The notes under the pieces: generated by a model | What the model was told of the DNA's origin: nothing | Database searches by the model: none | What the model saw: the letters and a program-made list of their open reading frames with translations, nothing else | Assembly: GCA_947630505.1 (NCBI GenBank) | Contig: CANRHV010000001.1 | Span: forward strand, 62,001 to 126,000 | Source of the DNA: an uncultured Monoglobus sp. | Lineage (GTDB): Bacteria > Bacillota > Clostridia > Monoglobales > Monoglobaceae | Direction: 5' to 3' | Length of the DNA: 64,000 bases | Shown here: piece by piece, positions 24,926-34,163 of the stretch | How positions within the stretch are numbered: position 1 is the stretch's first letter | How the letters are laid out: every line of letters starts with the position of its first letter | Position numbers and translations under genes: made by a program

Positions 24926-27180
24926 TTAAATATTCCGAATATGATGAGACATTTAAGTTCCATATAACCGTATCAAACGAGATTTATTATAATACCGAGT
25001 CCGCATGGGGCGTATATAATTTTGAAACAACAGATGATATTCCCTATTTTGAGGAACTTGACGCGTTTATGGACGAAGATAGCGAATCTAAAAAAATCAG
25101 CACTCTTGCGGGAACCATGCAGCGTTTATATGCGGGCAGCGAATACCTTGTTGAGGCGGTATATCAATACAGTTCCACATACGGGCACCAATACAGACCG
25201 ATAGCCGTATACGCTGTCGCGCCACAGACTCCCGAAAAGCAACTGCTGTTTTTGCAGTCAATTATATCGCCCAAGGTTGCCGAGAGTTTAATCAAAGCAT
25301 ATCCCAATATCGTAAACGATGTTATTACGGGCGTTGTTGATACCATTGATTATAGTCGCGTCAAGGGCGTCAGAGAGGTTATGTGGCGCAAGATAAAGGA
25401 TAAGATTATAAATAATTATTTGATTTCAGACATTATAACCCTGCTCAGTCCGATAGGCGTTACCTATACAATGATAAAAAAACTGCTTGATGAAATGCCA
25501 AATCCCACACTGCTAAAGCAAGAGATAGAAAACAATCCGTATGTATTAACAAGGATAAACGGATTGGGATTTAAGCGTGTTGATGACATGGCTCTGAAAC
25601 TGAAACCCGATCTTGTAGAGTCTGTTGAAAGACTTACGGCGTATATCAAATATTTCTATACCGAGATGGGCGAGGGTCAAGGGCATACATGGTGTTCAAG
25701 AAAAATTCTTCTTTCAGCCGTGCAGGACAATGTTCCTCAATGCGCACCTCTGCTTGATGATTTACTTGAGCATAATAATTTCCTTCATATTGACGGTGAC
25801 AGAATAGGACTGCAATATTATTACAAGACCGAGATGGAAATATACGATTTGCTTAAACGCAAGTCAAAAATTCAAACAAATATACACTTAAGCAGGGAAC
25901 AAATAAGTAGGGCGGTAAATGAGGCTGAGCGTGAACAAGGCTTTGAATATGCCAAGGAACAACTTAAAGTTATCAACGACTGCCTGAACAGAACCATAAG
26001 CCTGATTACAGGCAAGGCGGGCTGCGGTAAGACATCTATTATGAGAGCCATCATCAAGGCGTATGAACAGAATGAATATGAGATTGCCGCGTCCGCACTA
26101 TCCGCTATGGCTGCGCAGAGAATTACCGAGGCTACCGATTTTCCCGCAGCAACCATACACAGAACATTAGGTTGTATGGGATTTAACAAGTTTGCGTTCA
26201 ATAAAGACAATCATCTTTTGGTTGATGTGGCTTTTATGGACGAGGGAAGTATGGTCAACGCGCACATATTCTTAAAATGGCTTGAAGCGATAGACGATAG
26301 CACGAGAATTATTATATCGGGCGATCACAAACAGCTTCCGCCGATAGGTTTTGGCAATGTATTCTCAGACTTGATAGAAATGCTTGACGATGATGTTGTC
26401 AGCACTCTCACAAAGCCCATGAGACAAGCCGCCGAATCGGGCATATTGGTTGACGCTAACCTGATACGCGAAAACATCAATCCTATCAAAGAGAGTCCCG
26501 CGCCTCGCATTATACACGGCAAGAACCAAGATATGTATTATATGTTCCGAGGCAACAGACAGACCTTGTTTGATATAGCGGTAAAGACGTTTTTAAGCAC
26601 AGCGGAGTCTGAGGGACTGGACAGCGTTGCGATAGTCGTTCCGCGCAAGCAAGGCTGTCTCAACAGCACGGCGGAACTCAACAACGCCATTCAAGATAAA
26701 CTGATACCCGGCAACGTACAGCACATTGAAAGCGGAGGACGTGTGTTTAAACTCGGTGCTAAAGTCATACAGACGGTCAATGATTATCAGAATAATGTGT
26801 TTAACGGCGATGTGGGCTATATAACCGAGATAGGCAAACGAAACAAAGGCAAAAACTCGTGGTACTGTGTTGTGAGGTTCAAGGATATGCTCACGGGCGA
26901 GAGCAAAGACATATCATACACACAGCGAGAAGCAATGGCGCTTGATCTGGCGTATGCCTTAACGGTTCACAAGATACAAGGCGGTTCTCGCAAAACGATT
27001 ATAGGCATTATAGACAACACGCACTATCAGCTTTTGGATAACTGTATGCTATACACACTGCTTACCAGAGCCAAAGAACGCTGCTTGCTTCTCGGAGAAT
27101 ATCAAGCGTTTCAGCAGTGCATACGCACAAGCCACAACAGCCGCAACACATGGATGAACCTTGAAACAATGAAAAATTAA
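24922..27180 (+). CDS. recD2: RecD2-like helicase, probable ATA start
   Basis: 752 aa from the ATA at 24922, which overlaps the polymerase stop and lies 7 nt after AGGTG. No ATG, GTG or TTG occurs in this frame before 25069, yet the intervening 49 codons read like the RecD2 N-terminal beta domain. Superfamily 1B motifs: Walker A LITGKAGCGKTS, VAFMDEGSM, ISGDHKQLPPIG, LDLAYALTVHKIQGG and LLTRAKERC. A helix-hairpin-helix region lies before the helicase core, as in RecD2. DNA unwinding in replication restart or recombination. Confidence 0.85.
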   Translation: MIKYSEYDETFKFHITVSNEIYYNTESAWGVYNFETTDDIPYFEELDAFMDEDSESKKISTLAGTMQRLYAGSEYLVEAVYQYSSTYGHQYRPIAVYAVAPQTPEKQLLFLQSIISPKVAESLIKAYPNIVNDVITGVVDTIDYSRVKGVREVMWRKIKDKIINNYLISDIITLLSPIGVTYTMIKKLLDEMPNPTLLKQEIENNPYVLTRINGLGFKRVDDMALKLKPDLVESVERLTAYIKYFYTEMGEGQGHTWCSRKILLSAVQDNVPQCAPLLDDLLEHNNFLHIDGDRIGLQYYYKTEMEIYDLLKRKSKIQTNIHLSREQISRAVNEAEREQGFEYAKEQLKVINDCLNRTISLITGKAGCGKTSIMRAIIKAYEQNEYEIAASALSAMAAQRITEATDFPAATIHRTLGCMGFNKFAFNKDNHLLVDVAFMDEGSMVNAHIFLKWLEAIDDSTRIIISGDHKQLPPIGFGNVFSDLIEMLDDDVVSTLTKPMRQAAESGILVDANLIRENINPIKESPAPRIIHGKNQDMYYMFRGNRQTLFDIAVKTFLSTAESEGLDSVAIVVPRKQGCLNSTAELNNAIQDKLIPGNVQHIESGGRVFKLGAKVIQTVNDYQNNVFNGDVGYITEIGKRNKGKNSWYCVVRFKDMLTGESKDISYTQREAMALDLAYALTVHKIQGGSRKTIIGIIDNTHYQLLDNCMLYTLLTRAKERCLLLGEYQAFQQCIRTSHNSRNTWMNLETMKN

Positions 27181-27203
27181 CATACATAACGGAGGATAAC
27201 ACT

Positions 27204-27515
27204 ATGGAGAAAAACAATGTAGCATTTACTAACGATTTAATGGCGATTACCTCTGATAAAGGCGAAGATTACGAGGCTGAAATATTAGACTCATTTGGCA
27301 TGGACGGTGCGGAATATATGGTCTGCGCTCTCTTTGAAAACGAGGCGGACATCACACGGACGGACACGATTTGTGAAGGGGCGATATTTAAGATCGTATA
27401 CGGCGCAACCGAGGCAGACGATTATCTTGAGGAAATTGAGGGCGGCACCGATACATACAATACGGTCTATGACAAATTTATGGAGAGAAATGCGGAGAAA
27501 TATGATTTTGTATAA
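27204..27515 (+). CDS. DUF1292 (YrzB-like) protein
   Basis: 103 acidic aa. The pattern EILDSFGMDGAEYMVCALFE followed by IFKIVYG and YNTVYDKFME matches the DUF1292 family common in Bacillota. Cellular role unknown. GGAGG lies upstream. Confidence 0.65.
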   Translation: MEKNNVAFTNDLMAITSDKGEDYEAEILDSFGMDGAEYMVCALFENEADITRTDTICEGAIFKIVYGATEADDYLEEIEGGTDTYNTVYDKFMERNAEKYDFV

Positions 27516-27639
27516 AAAAGAGCATAAAAATGACAACAAACATCGTCTTCTTTCCGAGGACATACGGCGAATAAAGATAAAAGAAGATAAAAACAAAACC
27601 GATAAAACAGATATTTGAAAGACTTGAAGGTGAATTATT

Positions 27640-29187
27640 ATACATAAGACAGTTAAAATGGGCAGCCTGTTTTCAGGCATAGGCGGATTTGAGGTTGCCG
27701 CTCAGTGGCACGGCGCAGAAGTTGTGTGGCAGTCTGAGATTGAGCCGTGGGCGGTGGAGCTGCTTAAACAGCATTTTCCAAACGCCAAACAACTTGGCGA
27801 TATTAATGATATAAAAGGCTCGGAAATTGAGCCTGTGGATTTGATTACATTTGGTTCGCCATGCGTAGGGCTGTCCGTTGCAGGAAAACGAAAAGGACTG
27901 GCTGATGAACGCTCAGGTTTGTTTACTGAAGCAATAAGAGTAATTAAAGAAATGAGGAAATCAACAAATGGAGAATACCCAAAATACATTTTATGGGAAA
28001 ACGTGCCGGGAGCACTCACAAGCAATAAGGGGTGTGACTTTAGAACCGTGCTTGAAGAAATCGCAGAAACCGAAATTCCAATGCCTAAGTCTGGAAAATG
28101 GGCAAGCGGCGGAATGGTGCGAGGGGGGGAGTGTGACATTGCATGGCGTGTCTTGGACGCCCAATATTGGGGAGTGCCCCAACGCAGAAAGAGAATCTTC
28201 CTTGTGGGAGATTATAGATCTGAACGCTCCGCAGAAATATTATTTAAGCCCGAGGGCGTGTCAGGGTATACTTCGCCGAGCGGAGAGGCGCGGAAAAGAA
28301 TTGCCGCCGATCTTGAAAAATGCCTTAGTGAGACAGGCGGAGCTGACGGCGTAGATTACAAACCGTGCTATGGGTTTAGATGGACAGCGGGTTCAAAAGC
28401 CGGAAATATAGGTTGGAGCGAAAACGTTTCACCAACATTAACAAGCGACGGAAAACCACAAGCAATATGTATGCCGTCTGTAATGGTTCAGGCATATAGA
28501 ATATGTTCATGCGCAAGTAATTCGATGAAGTCAGCGAACCCACACTCAGGAATATACAAAACTAACAAAGCCTCAACAATAGATACATCGGGCGGAAATC
28601 CCGCATGTAATCAAGGTGGTTTATTGATTTGTATGCCATGTGTGTATGACGCAAGAGGAAATGGCAATGGAGCAACTTCTCCCACATTGGTTGGAGATCA
28701 CGAAAGCCGAGTAACAGATTATACATCGCTATTGCTTTCGCCAATCTATTCAATAGACCGAGCGGCGTTTAATCAAGGTAAGAACGCACAATACAATTTC
28801 AGCATACGAGATGACGGGCTCATGCAGACGATTGTAGCAAGAGGTCCCAATGCGGTAGCGATTCCCGATTTGGCATGTTTTCAAGGACAGGCATCTCCAA
28901 GTGCAGAAATAAGTTATTCAAATAAAACCAGTTCAACCATTCAATGTACTAAACAAGCAGATGTTCTGCACCTTAAAGAGAACTTGACTTACATAGTGCG
29001 TCGCTTAACACCCGGAGAGTGTGCACAGTTACAAGGTTTTCCACCCGATTGGCACGAGATTACGAATGAACAAGGAAAACCAATGCCCGACACAGCGGCA
29101 TATAAAGGTTACGGAAACGCGGTTGCGACGGTTTGCGCAGAATATCCGATAACGGGCATTATAGAGGCACTTCAAGAAGAAATTTAA
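27640..29187 (+). CDS. DNA cytosine-5 methyltransferase 1
   Basis: 515 aa if started at the ATA at 27640 (AGGTG 7 nt upstream). The first ATG, at 27658, is 25 nt from that SD. C5-MTase motifs: GSLFSGIGGFE (I), FGSPCVGLSVAGKRKGL (IV, catalytic PC), WENVPGAL (VI), YWGVPQRRKRIFLVG (VIII) and a C-terminal RRLTPGECAQLQGFP / GNAVATVCA (IX-X). Long target-recognition region of about 230 aa. Carries a G7 run at 28123-28129. No cognate restriction enzyme nearby. Probable DNA protection or anti-restriction role. Confidence 0.9.
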   Translation: MHKTVKMGSLFSGIGGFEVAAQWHGAEVVWQSEIEPWAVELLKQHFPNAKQLGDINDIKGSEIEPVDLITFGSPCVGLSVAGKRKGLADERSGLFTEAIRVIKEMRKSTNGEYPKYILWENVPGALTSNKGCDFRTVLEEIAETEIPMPKSGKWASGGMVRGGECDIAWRVLDAQYWGVPQRRKRIFLVGDYRSERSAEILFKPEGVSGYTSPSGEARKRIAADLEKCLSETGGADGVDYKPCYGFRWTAGSKAGNIGWSENVSPTLTSDGKPQAICMPSVMVQAYRICSCASNSMKSANPHSGIYKTNKASTIDTSGGNPACNQGGLLICMPCVYDARGNGNGATSPTLVGDHESRVTDYTSLLLSPIYSIDRAAFNQGKNAQYNFSIRDDGLMQTIVARGPNAVAIPDLACFQGQASPSAEISYSNKTSSTIQCTKQADVLHLKENLTYIVRRLTPGECAQLQGFPPDWHEITNEQGKPMPDTAAYKGYGNAVATVCAEYPITGIIEALQEEI

Positions 29188-29226
29188 AATCAACAAAAAC
29201 AATAAATCAGAAAGGCGGGTGCTGTT

Positions 29227-29469
29227 ATGTGTTACAGCGGAATATGTCATTTTGAAAATTCATACGGAGATTGTACGGTTGCGAACTATGACGAATTTAA
29301 AAATCAATACCATGTAACCCCGTGTCAGGCGGGTGGCTATCCCGAATTAACAGAAATGGACAAGTTGAACTACAGAAAGAACAAAGACAAGTTTCAGAGA
29401 ATATGCAAAGACTATGACACAAAGCACCCGCCCGTGAAATATACGCCGATCAGGGAGATTTTCGGGTAA
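29227..29469 (+). CDS. hypothetical Cys-containing small protein
   Basis: 80 aa starting MCYSGICHFENSYGDC, with four Cys in the first 40 residues, possibly metal-binding. It lies between methyltransferase genes. AAGGCGGG is upstream. No family name can be given. Confidence 0.6.
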   Translation: MCYSGICHFENSYGDCTVANYDEFKNQYHVTPCQAGGYPELTEMDKLNYRKNKDKFQRICKDYDTKHPPVKYTPIREIFG

Positions 29470-29544
29470 TTCAGAGAGACAGGGAAACCCAATCAAAACG
29501 AGATTTGATTTAAAAACGAAAGAGAAAGAAGGTTATACAAGAGT

Positions 29545-29814
29545 TTGACAAAAAGTAATACATATATTAAAAGCCCGCTTAATTATGTTGGCGGTAAGTT
29601 TAAATTGTTGCCCTCAATCATTCCTTTGATACCCACAGACCTCAATGTATTTTACGATTTGTTTGGCGGTGGTTTTAATGTGGGAATCAATGTTGAGGCA
29701 GAACGGATTGTGTACAATGACATAAACGAACCTGTAAGCCGTATGTTAAAGGCAAAGGATAAAAGCGATGACGTTGAAGTTTTGATTACAAATTACTCAA
29801 CTCCCGGAGAATAA
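29545..29814 (+). pseudogene. Dam-type methyltransferase, N-terminal fragment
   Basis: 89 aa from a TTG. SPLNYVGGKFKLLPSIIPLIP and DLFGGGFNVGIN match the SAM-binding N-terminus of Dam/DpnM-type N6-adenine methyltransferases. The frame stops after 89 aa, far short of about 270, and no DPPY motif follows. The end (GGAGAATAAATATAGTAG) is almost identical to the end of the second dam-like gene (33173-33190), suggesting deletion of the middle by recombination. Probably inactive. Confidence 0.75.
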
Positions 29815-30011
29815 ATATAGTAGAACCGATTAGAGCTCACTACTCTAAGGTTTAAAACCCTCCTTTCTTGGGCGCTGCATAGCGCCCACATGGGATGTCA
29901 AGTAGACAAATCCAATTTGTTATGGTGCAATTCCATATCGTCCCACCAAATTTTGACAAATGAAAGGAGTCAGAGTTTGTCTCAACGAGAGGCGTCATAC
30001 TCGATAAATAA
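29815..30011 (+). other. gene-free gap with GC hairpin
   Basis: 197 nt between the dam fragment and the second C5 methyltransferase. It contains GGGCGCTGCATAGCGCCC (29870-29887), a perfect 6-bp hairpin with no T run. No ORF or promoter stands out. It may be a scar of dam rearrangement. Confidence 0.4.
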
Positions 30012-31529
30012 TTGACAAATACACCAAAAGAAAAATTGACAGCTAATATCCTATTCTCAGGCATAGGGGCGCAAGAAAGAGGTTTTAGAAACTCAGGATT
30101 ATTTGATATTGATATTGTAACAACATCAGAGATTAATAAGGAAGCGGTTGTTGCATACGCTGCAATACATTGTGGTCTAACCCCAGAGATGGTTGAAAAC
30201 TATCCTGATTATCCAACAAGAACAGAGATGGCAGAGCATTTAAGAAAAATTAATTTGGGTTACAATCCCGAGAAAGGCAAAGCGTTTGATTGGTTTAAAT
30301 TAACTAAACGAAAATCAAAGGATTTGGAAAAGTATTGGCTTGCTTGTAATCTTGTCCATAATGGGGGGGATATATGTAATATTAAATCTTTGCCATACGC
30401 TGATTTGTGGACGTGTAGTTTTCCCTGTACAGATATAAGTATTGCCGGCTCAATGAAAGGATTAAACCCGGACAGCGGAACCAGAAGCAGTCTATTGTGG
30501 GAAAATATAAGGTTGCTGAAACAAGCGAAAGATAACAACACATCACCTAAATACATTATGTTTGAAAATGTAAAAAATCTTGTCAGTAAAAAGTTTTTGC
30601 AATCGTTTAACGACTTAATTAATATTTTGGATGAACTTGGATTTAATACATATTGGTCTGTTTTAAACGGAAAAACTTGCGGTATACCGCAGAACAGAGA
30701 GCGAGTGTTTGCCGTAGCTGTTCGCAAGGATATTGATACGGGTAAAATGGATTTTCCTAAACCGTTTGATAACGGATTGCGTTTAAAAGATATGCTACAA
30801 GATACAGTAGATGATAAGTATTATTTATCTGAAGAAAAAGTGCAGAGGTTCCTTATTAAGGATAAAACAGCTTTATTATATGACCCCACATGGTTGAAAA
30901 CAAGAGGTGAAGCCAGAGGCTGTAATGAGTTTTGTCCAACCTTAATGGCAAGAGATTATAAAGACCCTAAATTAATAAACGAAAATTCTGTTCATCAAGT
31001 GGGAAACCTTATACATAAATCTAACGGTTGGGACAATCCCCAAACAGGAAGAGTTTATTCAACGCACGGCTGTTCCCCAACGCTGAATACTTGTGGTGGC
31101 GGACAGCGTGAACCTAAAATTATTGAGAGAAAAAATAAAATTGCAATACGAAAGCTAACTCCAACCGAGTGTTTTCGTTTAATGGGGTTCAATGATGCTG
31201 ATTGTAAAGCGGTAAAAAATATGGGAATAAGTGACTCACAATTATATAAACAAACAGGCAACTCAATTATAACAAATTGTGTTTCGCTGATAGCTGAACA
31301 CTTATATAAAGCGCAATATAACAACGAATATATATGTTTGGACGAGTGTGTTGAGACGCAACCACAAACGACAATAAACAAGCCAAAGTTAATTGGTGGG
31401 ATTGGTGAACCAAATTGGGCTGGTTCATATCGTCAGGGCAACAGAGTTTATGACTCGAAAAATATTGCAGTTTGTCTCACAACAACCCCGGTAGGTTCAG
31501 CGGGGGCAAAGCGTGTTGTGCTCGGTTGA
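30012..31529 (+). CDS. DNA cytosine-5 methyltransferase 2
   Basis: 505 aa from a TTG. SD support is weak, and a second in-frame TTG lies at 30036. Motifs: ILFSGIGAQERGF (I), CSFPCTDISIAG (IV, PC), MFENVKNL (VI), TCGIPQNRERVFAVAV (VIII) and RKLTPTECFRLMGF / QTGNSIITN (IX-X). A tail of about 50 aa after motif X (GGIGEPNWAGSYRQGNRVYD) looks like a target-recognition segment of a different C5 methyltransferase. Contains a G7 run at 30363-30369. DNA modification. Confidence 0.88.
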   Translation: MTNTPKEKLTANILFSGIGAQERGFRNSGLFDIDIVTTSEINKEAVVAYAAIHCGLTPEMVENYPDYPTRTEMAEHLRKINLGYNPEKGKAFDWFKLTKRKSKDLEKYWLACNLVHNGGDICNIKSLPYADLWTCSFPCTDISIAGSMKGLNPDSGTRSSLLWENIRLLKQAKDNNTSPKYIMFENVKNLVSKKFLQSFNDLINILDELGFNTYWSVLNGKTCGIPQNRERVFAVAVRKDIDTGKMDFPKPFDNGLRLKDMLQDTVDDKYYLSEEKVQRFLIKDKTALLYDPTWLKTRGEARGCNEFCPTLMARDYKDPKLINENSVHQVGNLIHKSNGWDNPQTGRVYSTHGCSPTLNTCGGGQREPKIIERKNKIAIRKLTPTECFRLMGFNDADCKAVKNMGISDSQLYKQTGNSIITNCVSLIAEHLYKAQYNNEYICLDECVETQPQTTINKPKLIGGIGEPNWAGSYRQGNRVYDSKNIAVCLTTTPVGSAGAKRVVLG

Positions 31530-31643
31530 CAGATAAAAATAATATTAACACTATAGGTGTGTAGCAAAAAATAAACTCAATCAAATGCGTGTTTGAACCA
31601 GAACGGTTTGAGCGCAAAAAATGAACAAACGAGGTGTTATAGC

Positions 31644-32426
31644 ATGATAGAAAAGGTAAACCCGAGCCACGTTGATAAAATCGCAGATCGCATCGCAGGA
31701 GCAATAGTTGATTTGGCATATCAAACCAAAGAAGACCCAAAGATAGCGGTTGAGGTTTTAATAGGTCACGGCACTTGTCACGTTATTATTGAAACAGATA
31801 CCCAGCTTGACCGAGTTAAAATAGCACGGATAATCACAAGAATAGGCGGACGGGTGTTTACGGATATAGCAATCTATCCACAGGACAAACACTTAGCCGA
31901 TAATCAATCTGAAGGTTTTAGGTGCGGGGACAATGGTGTGTTTAAGGGTGTGCCCGTCACAGATGAACAAAGAAAATTGTCTCAAATCGCAAGGGATATA
32001 TACAAGAAATACCCCTATGATGGCAAATATATTCTTGACGGAGACAGGCTTGTTATTTGTCAAAGCAATGCCAAAACAGAAGATTTGCAAGAACTTTACC
32101 CAGACGCCATAATTAACCCGCTCGGATATTGGATTGGCGGCAGTGACGTAGACACGGGAGCAACAAATCGCAAACTCGGCTCTGATATGGCTGATAGTGT
32201 TACAGGCGGTGGACTATTCGGCAAGGATTGTTCCAAAGCAGACGTCAGCGTTAATATATACGCTTTCTTAAAAGCTCAGAAAACAGGCAAACCCGTAGAG
32301 TTAAGTTGTGCCATCGGTGATGACACAGTTGACGGAAAGCCATATTCCGAGATCGTTGCGATAGCCAAGAAATACATAGACTCCGTGGGCGGATTTGAAA
32401 AGTTTGCCGAGTGGGGATTGGTATAG
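31644..32426 (+). CDS. metK: compact S-adenosylmethionine synthetase
   Basis: 260 aa (host MetK is about 390) from an ATG after GAGGTG. Clear MetK signatures in order: SHVDKIADRIAGAIVD (for GHPDKIADQISDA), GDNGVFKGVP, NPLGYWIGG, DTGATNRK (for DxGLTGRK) and GGGLFGKDCSKADVS (for GGGAFSGKDPSKVDRS). The missing length is mostly in the centre and C-terminus. It makes SAM from methionine and ATP. Placed among four methyltransferase genes, it probably supplies their methyl donor or replaces a limiting host pool. Confidence 0.88.
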   Translation: MIEKVNPSHVDKIADRIAGAIVDLAYQTKEDPKIAVEVLIGHGTCHVIIETDTQLDRVKIARIITRIGGRVFTDIAIYPQDKHLADNQSEGFRCGDNGVFKGVPVTDEQRKLSQIARDIYKKYPYDGKYILDGDRLVICQSNAKTEDLQELYPDAIINPLGYWIGGSDVDTGATNRKLGSDMADSVTGGGLFGKDCSKADVSVNIYAFLKAQKTGKPVELSCAIGDDTVDGKPYSEIVAIAKKYIDSVGGFEKFAEWGLV

Positions 32427-32433
32427 TAGCATA

Positions 32434-33187
32434 ATGAAATATGTTGGAAGTAAGAACAGACTGGCAAAATTCATAGCTCCGATAATGCAACAAACGATTG
32501 ATGACAACGATATTCGAGAATGTTATGAACCGTTTGTGGGCGGGTGTAACATGATTGACAAAATCAAGTGTGACAGAAAACTTGCAAGCGATAACAATAA
32601 ATACTTGATTGCGTTTTGGCAGAAGATAGCGGACGGTTGGGATATTTCACAAGAACCTATGTCTAAAGAGTTGTATGCCGACATTAGAGCTAATCCCAAT
32701 GATTATCCGCCCGAACAGGTAGCATTGGCAGGTTTCTGTGCCTCGTATAACGCCAAATGGTTTGGCGGATATGCAGGAATTGTTACCACAAAAACAGGAG
32801 TTAAACGAAATTATTACGATGAAGCTGTTAGAAATGTTATGAAACAGGCACCATTAATTAAGGATATAGAATTTTCACACAGAGATTATCTTGATATTAT
32901 CCCCCCCCCACAACGCCGTGGTATACTGCGATCCGCCGTATAGGGGTACAACCAAGTACGGTGATAAAAACTTTGATTATGAGAAGTATTATTCGTGGGT
33001 GAGAGAAATTTCCAAAAACAATATTGTATTTTGCAGCGAATATTCTATGCCTGATGACTTTATCTGTATTTGGCATAAAAATACAACAGTAACGCTTGAC
33101 AAAAGCCAAAAGATAAAATCATGTGAGAAGTTGTTTATACATAACAAAAATCAAACAAAATTTAATTTTTGCGGAGAACAAATATAG
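32434..33187 (+). pseudogene. Dam-type N6-adenine methyltransferase split by a C9 tract
   Basis: Frame 1 (32434-32943) has MKYVGSKNRLAKFIAPIM and YEPFVGGCNM, the SAM-binding start of a Dam-family enzyme. At the C9 run 32891-32899 the frame breaks. The continuation (VVYCDPPYRGTTKYGD, DPPY catalytic motif) is in the next frame and ends at 33187. With C8, one base fewer, the two parts fuse into a full protein of about 250 aa. Either a phase-variable gene in the OFF state, a true pseudogene or a homopolymer read error. Confidence 0.85.
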
Positions 33188-33211
33188 TAGAGAGAAAATG
33201 AAGGTGAGACT

Positions 33212-33439
33212 GTGGCAGTAAAGATAGTATGTGATTTGTGTGGCGAAGATGCAGATGAGACTGAATTTATTTTGCCATCTTACGAAGACTGTGTTTATGA
33301 AAGAAACGGACAACCAATAGCCAAGGTTTGTGTAGGCATTAAGCCGCGTGCGATCAATTTGTGCCACGACCACATGAAACAACTTGCGGATTGGATAGAC
33401 ATTTTCTATAAAAGAAAATTTTTAATAAAAACACATTAA
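33212..33439 (+). CDS. small zinc-binding-like protein
   Basis: 75 aa from a GTG with AAGGTG upstream. VCDLCGEDA at the N-terminus and NLCHDHMKQL at the C-terminus give CxxC and CHxH pairs. Function unknown. Confidence 0.6.
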   Translation: MAVKIVCDLCGEDADETEFILPSYEDCVYERNGQPIAKVCVGIKPRAINLCHDHMKQLADWIDIFYKRKFLIKTH

Positions 33440-33508
33440 TCATAGAGAACAAATATATTAGAGAGAAAAAATTAAATTTTAAATATTATTCTGAAGGAGA
33501 CGATTATA

Positions 33509-34150
33509 ATGACAACAGAAACAATGAACATTCACAAGGCGCTGGCGGAGCTTAAATCTCTGGACAAGCGTATACCCAATTTAATCAGAGAGTGCGATTA
33601 CTGCGTGACAAACAAAGTAACAAACGAGAAGATCAATGGTTATACCATAGACGAGGTTAGGGATCTAATCAAGAGCGATTATCAGAAAATCATTGATCTG
33701 ATGAAGCGCAGAGACGCTATCAAACGAGCGGTCGTAGCCTCAAACGCGGAAACGGAAGTAACCATCGCGGGAGTTAAATATACCGTGGCGGTTGCCATTG
33801 AAATGAAGAACCACGGCATGGACTATAAGAAACTCCTGCTCCAGTGTATGACAAGCGACCATGTAGATTGCAGTAAGTCGTTAGCGGCAAACAACGGCGA
33901 GAGACTTGAAAAGGCTGCGGATGACTATGTTGCAAATTTCTACGGTTCAAAAGAAAAAGCCGCCAAAACAGAAGAAGCTATGGCAATGCGAGAGCAGTAC
34001 ATAAGGCAGCGTAAGTATGAATTGATTGACCCTCTGAACGTGATTACCAAGATCGCCGAGCTGTCAGACGAGATCGAGAAGTTCATGTCCGAGGTTGACG
34101 GAGCGCTCTCAACGAGCAATGCCAACACGACAATAGAAATAACATATTAA
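33509..34150 (+). CDS. hypothetical coiled-coil phage protein
   Basis: 213 aa with predicted coiled coils at about 5-75 and 150-205 and a beta hairpin (AETEVTIAGVKYTVAVA) in the middle. GGAG lies upstream. A recurring phage protein type of unknown function. It is the last gene before the large structured RNA. Confidence 0.65.
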   Translation: MTTETMNIHKALAELKSLDKRIPNLIRECDYCVTNKVTNEKINGYTIDEVRDLIKSDYQKIIDLMKRRDAIKRAVVASNAETEVTIAGVKYTVAVAIEMKNHGMDYKKLLLQCMTSDHVDCSKSLAANNGERLEKAADDYVANFYGSKEKAAKTEEAMAMREQYIRQRKYELIDPLNVITKIAELSDEIEKFMSEVDGALSTSNANTTIEITY

Positions 34151-34163
34151 GCACAACGATAAC

